A stretch of DNA of 15,690 bases from Planctomycetaceae bacterium. Lineage in GTDB: Bacteria > Planctomycetota > Phycisphaerae > Phycisphaerales > SM1A02. The DNA lies in the NCBI GenBank assembly GCA_002737585.1, contig NSIA01000043.1, positions 315 through 16,004 of the forward strand, in the 5' to 3' direction. The notes under the pieces are model-generated. The model worked only from the letters and a program-made list of their open reading frames with translations, was not told where the DNA came from and ran no database searches. The position numbers were made by a program, and so were the translations under genes. Shown here in pieces: positions 13,497 to 15,690 of this stretch (positions are counted from its first letter, which is position 1; each line of letters starts with the position of its first letter).

Positions 13497-14138
13497 ATGC
13501 ACCCACTCGATGACACTGCCCTGGCCGAAGTGACAGCCCGTTCCAACGTTATTTTGGCGAGTGGGTCACCACGTCGCCGCGAACTGCTTGCGGCTGCTGG
13601 TGTTGCATTTATGGTGATGATTCCGGCAATTGATGATGCCGATGCCCCTGCCGACGGCCGTGATCCGGAACGATTCGTGATGAGTTTGGCGTGGTTTAAG
13701 GCGCGGCAGGTACTTGCAGACGCTGCCGTCCGATTTGGCAGCGACGGTCCGCGTTGGATCCTTGCCGCAGACACGATGTGCGTTGCTAGCGGAGCGGTGA
13801 TCGGCAAGCCGGCTGATGCGCGGGACGCAGCGCGGATGGTGCGGGGCTTTGTTGGTGCCACGCACGATGTTGTCACTGGAATGTGTGTGCTTGACCGGCG
13901 CAGTGGTGGTCGACGGATTTTTGTGGACACGGCGCGCGTGACACTTGGTGACCTTTCTGATGCGGCGATCGCTGACTATGCGGCAAGTGGCGCATGGCGT
14001 GGCAAAGCTGGCGGTTACAACTACGCTGAGCGCTTAACAGCTGGTTGGCCACTGCAGTGTGTCGGCGACCCAGAAACAGTCATGGGTCTGCCAACACGGT
14101 TGATCCTGCCGGCACTTGGAATGAGAGGCGCATCATGA
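13497..14138 (+). CDS. maf: Maf family nucleotide pyrophosphatase
   Basis: Maf proteins hydrolyse dTTP/UTP or modified nucleotides such as m7GTP to monophosphates, a house-cleaning role sometimes linked to septum formation. The protein is 213 residues from ATG 13497 (family about 190-210). Motifs are ASGSPRR (21-27), the catalytic Asp92 in LAADTMC, IGKP (102-105), HDVVTG (123-128), GKAGGYNYAE (169-178) and the closing VMGLP (195-199). The substrate subgroup cannot be settled by eye. The open frame extends upstream to 13302, but that part runs over the kinase gene and is not conserved. No Shine-Dalgarno is seen. The stop overlaps the lpxK start (ATGA), so the two are translationally coupled. 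Confidence 0.95.
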   Translation: MHPLDDTALAEVTARSNVILASGSPRRRELLAAAGVAFMVMIPAIDDADAPADGRDPERFVMSLAWFKARQVLADAAVRFGSDGPRWILAADTMCVASGAVIGKPADARDAARMVRGFVGATHDVVTGMCVLDRRSGGRRIFVDTARVTLGDLSDAAIADYAASGAWRGKAGGYNYAERLTAGWPLQCVGDPETVMGLPTRLILPALGMRGAS

Positions 14139-15205
14139 GTGAATCAACCCAGCCCGGTGACAGTACCGGCGTATCCGTTGCTGCAGCGTCTGGACCGCTG
14201 CATCGGGCGCTTGCACCGTTGGCGCACATGGTGGCATTTGCTTACGGAATGGGGGTGAGCGCTCGCAATTCACTCTGGGATACAAACATCCGAACCCCGA
14301 CATCCGTTGGAATTCCCGTAATAAGTGTTGGAAATGTTTCAGTGGGCGGCACGGGAAAGACGCCGTTTGTTCGCTGGTGTGTTGAGGTGTTGCAGGCGGC
14401 CGGGCATCATCCAGTGATTGCGTTGCGCGGCTACGGAGCGCGTGATGGAATTTCCGATGAAGCGGAAGAATTCCGAGCGATGCTTCCTGGAGTGCCAGTG
14501 GCGGTTGGTGCGGATCGCGTTGCATCCATAGCGCGTGCGCGTGCCGCAGATCAACGTATTGATTGTGCGGTACTTGATGACGCGTTTCAGCATCGACAGA
14601 TTGCTCGCGACTTGGACATTGTGCTTGTGGATGCCGGCAGACCCGCCATCAATGGCGCGCTGTTGCCGGCGGGTTGGCTCCGCGAGCCAGCGCGCGCGCT
14701 GCGTCGGGCCAGCATGGTGATTGTGACGCGCGCCACGTGTCTCGATCCCGTCCTTGCAGCGCAGATCGAGCGTTTGCACGGCGCGCCGCCTGCGGCGTGG
14801 ACGCGTCATGCGTGGACGCGTGTGGAGCGCTTTGGCGCTGGCGGTCGGGATATGCCGTTGGCAGCGCTTGATGGCGCGCACTTGGTGGTGGCGACGGCGC
14901 TCGCGCGCCCGGAGGCGTTTGTTTCTGATGTGGCAGCACATGGAGGACGCATTGCCGGCGATTTCCGGTTTCGCGACCATCACGCGTTTACGATTCATGA
15001 GGTCGAGGCGATCGCGGCGCGGGCTCGTGCCAAGGGCGCAGCGGTCATCTGCTCGGGGAAGGACTGGGCCAAGCTTTCGCGGCTGGTCCACGATTCGGCC
15101 GGGGTGGAATGGCTGGTTGTGCGGGCTGGGATGGCGTATTTGGATGGTGAAGCAGGGGTCCGGGCGGCGCTTTCCGGCGTTGTGCCCGGTCAAACCCACC
15201 GATAA
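14135..15205 (+). CDS. lpxK: Tetraacyldisaccharide 4'-kinase (LpxK), lipid A biosynthesis
   Basis: LpxK phosphorylates the 4' position of the lipid A disaccharide precursor at the inner membrane, the sixth step of the Raetz pathway. The 356-residue protein has a hydrophobic N-terminal stretch (about 27-42), the family P-loop SVGGTGKTP (69-77), RGYG (98-101), LDDAFQHRQI (147-156) and LLPAGWLREP. E. coli LpxK reads DDGLQH where this protein has DDAFQH, so the glycine is replaced by alanine. The start is fixed by the ATGA overlap with maf; an earlier in-frame start at 14045 lies inside maf and is not credible. Its presence points to lipid A and an outer membrane. No other lpx gene is in the window. 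Confidence 0.95.
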   Translation: MSESTQPGDSTGVSVAAASGPLHRALAPLAHMVAFAYGMGVSARNSLWDTNIRTPTSVGIPVISVGNVSVGGTGKTPFVRWCVEVLQAAGHHPVIALRGYGARDGISDEAEEFRAMLPGVPVAVGADRVASIARARAADQRIDCAVLDDAFQHRQIARDLDIVLVDAGRPAINGALLPAGWLREPARALRRASMVIVTRATCLDPVLAAQIERLHGAPPAAWTRHAWTRVERFGAGGRDMPLAALDGAHLVVATALARPEAFVSDVAAHGGRIAGDFRFRDHHAFTIHEVEAIAARARAKGAAVICSGKDWAKLSRLVHDSAGVEWLVVRAGMAYLDGEAGVRAALSGVVPGQTHR

Positions 15206-15235
15206 CCATTGCCATTTGGTGGATAGGCGGGGGAT

Positions 15236-15266
15236 AAGGTTGTCATCTGCAATGTTGCACAACCCT
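15236..15266. promoter_or_regulatory. Nested dyads between lpxK and the HU gene
   Basis: GGTTGT (15238-15243) and ACAACC (15259-15264) are inverted repeats. They enclose a second, off-centre dyad TGCAA-TG-TTGCA (15248-15259). With one bulged C the outer stem can be extended by AA/TT. The run is followed by CTTTGA, too short a T-tract for a confident terminator. It could be a weak lpxK terminator or an operator upstream of the HU promoter. Confidence 0.35.
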
Positions 15267-15298
15267 TTGATCTGCCCACACTTGCGCCCCATAGCGTC

Positions 15299-15327
15299 TT
15301 GACTCGATGCGTCATCCGGCGCATACT
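15299..15327 (+). promoter_or_regulatory. Sigma-70-like promoter of the HU-family gene
   Basis: TTGACT (15299-15304, 5 of 6 to the -35 consensus) is followed after exactly 17 bases by CATACT (15322-15327, 4 of 6 to the -10 consensus). It lies 57 bases upstream of the HU ATG, leaving a leader of about 50 bases. This is the best promoter match seen in the window. Confidence 0.65.
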
Positions 15328-15383
15328 GCGCGCACCCGTTGGGCGACGAAGCCCCGAGACCGCACATCAAGAGGAGCCACCCG

Positions 15384-15690
15384 ATGTCCACTGTCACCAA
15401 GAAAGAACTGATTGAACGGCTTGCCGAACAGTCTGGGCTCAAGCGACAAGATGTGCGTCAAGTGGTTCAAGGGTTTCTTGATGAAGTCATCAATGAGCTC
15501 GGCAAGGGTAATCGGCTTGAATTCCGCGACTTTGGCATCTTTGATGTGCGCGAGCGCGCCGAGCGCGTAGCGCAGAATCCAAAGACGCTTGAGCGCGTGA
15601 TGGTGCCTGCGAAGCGCACCGCACGCTTCCGCGTTGGCCGATTGATGAAGCAATGCGTCGACCAAGAGTCGGCCGTTCCAGTGCTCGCTA
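15384..15690 (+). CDS. HU/IHF-family DNA-binding protein (3' end outside the window)
   Basis: This histone-like protein bends and compacts DNA as a dimer. The frame opens at ATG 15384 with MSTVTKKELIERLAEQSGL and stays open for 102 codons to the window edge. Recognisable HU elements are the N-terminal helices (KKELIERLAEQ, VVQGFLDEVINELGKGNRLE), the RDFGIFDVRER strands, and the arm with NPKT, whose Pro is the residue that intercalates into DNA. A second arm strand and ARFRVGRLMKQCV follow, corresponding to the usual FKPGK.LK. Classic HU is about 90 residues, so this copy already has a C-terminal extension of unknown length. AAGAGGAG ends about 9 bases before the ATG and makes the start secure; the same ATCAAGAGGAGC string precedes rdgB. 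Confidence 0.93.
   Translation, partial: MSTVTKKELIERLAEQSGLKRQDVRQVVQGFLDEVINELGKGNRLEFRDFGIFDVRERAERVAQNPKTLERVMVPAKRTARFRVGRLMKQCVDQESAVPVLA

Overview
The window looks like a chromosomal segment of a Planctomycetota bacterium, most likely from the Phycisphaerae. This is inferred from gene content, not from a marker gene. The clues are tandem planctomycete-style pseudopilins with an FTLVELLVV N-terminus, a membrane-anchored Ser/Thr kinase with a DLG motif, an NfeD/NfeD/FloA gene set, a lipid A gene (lpxK), a fairly high GC content, and several genes without a clear Shine-Dalgarno sequence. Most of the window is compact housekeeping DNA. No insertion sequence, CRISPR array, phage gene, tRNA or rRNA was recognised.

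Layout. At 1-41 there may be the first codons of a divergent gene on the minus strand. From 164 to 3729 a plus-strand run encodes an acyl-CoA carboxylase carboxyltransferase subunit, the RdgB nucleotide-pool cleaner and a large YkgJ-type cysteine-cluster protein. From 8850 down to 3716 a tight minus-strand cluster encodes a secreted/membrane ClpP-class NfeD protease, a short NfeD protein, the flotillin-like FloA, a family 2 glycosyltransferase and a flippase-like integral membrane protein. Three of its four junctions are ATGA overlaps or gaps of about 10 bases. Upstream of this cluster sits a striking 3.7-copy, 20-bp tandem repeat. Next comes a GC-rich hairpin terminator that ends a minus-strand pair of pseudopilin genes (10963 to 9039).

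From 10964 to 11535 no intact gene is seen. This stretch holds two short dyads and what looks like a small minus-strand gene broken by one missing base in a C5 tract. From 11536 onward are a RidA-family gene (plus), a Ser/Thr kinase (minus, convergent with it), and divergently from the kinase a maf-lpxK pair joined by an ATGA overlap. The window ends inside an HU/IHF-family gene with a good sigma-70-like promoter.

How the genes work together. NfeD proteins and FloA are established partners in bacterial membrane microdomains. The glycosyltransferase and flippase-like protein follow them closely on the same strand, which suggests that polyprenyl- or lipid-linked glycan handling is co-expressed with microdomain formation (inference). 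LpxK indicates a Gram-negative-type outer membrane with lipid A. RdgB and Maf are two separate nucleotide house-cleaning pyrophosphatases. The signals most worth a second look are the 20-bp tandem repeat in the leader of the NfeD-FloA cluster, the frameshifted small gene at 11194-11447, and the lysine-rich insertion in the carboxyltransferase.
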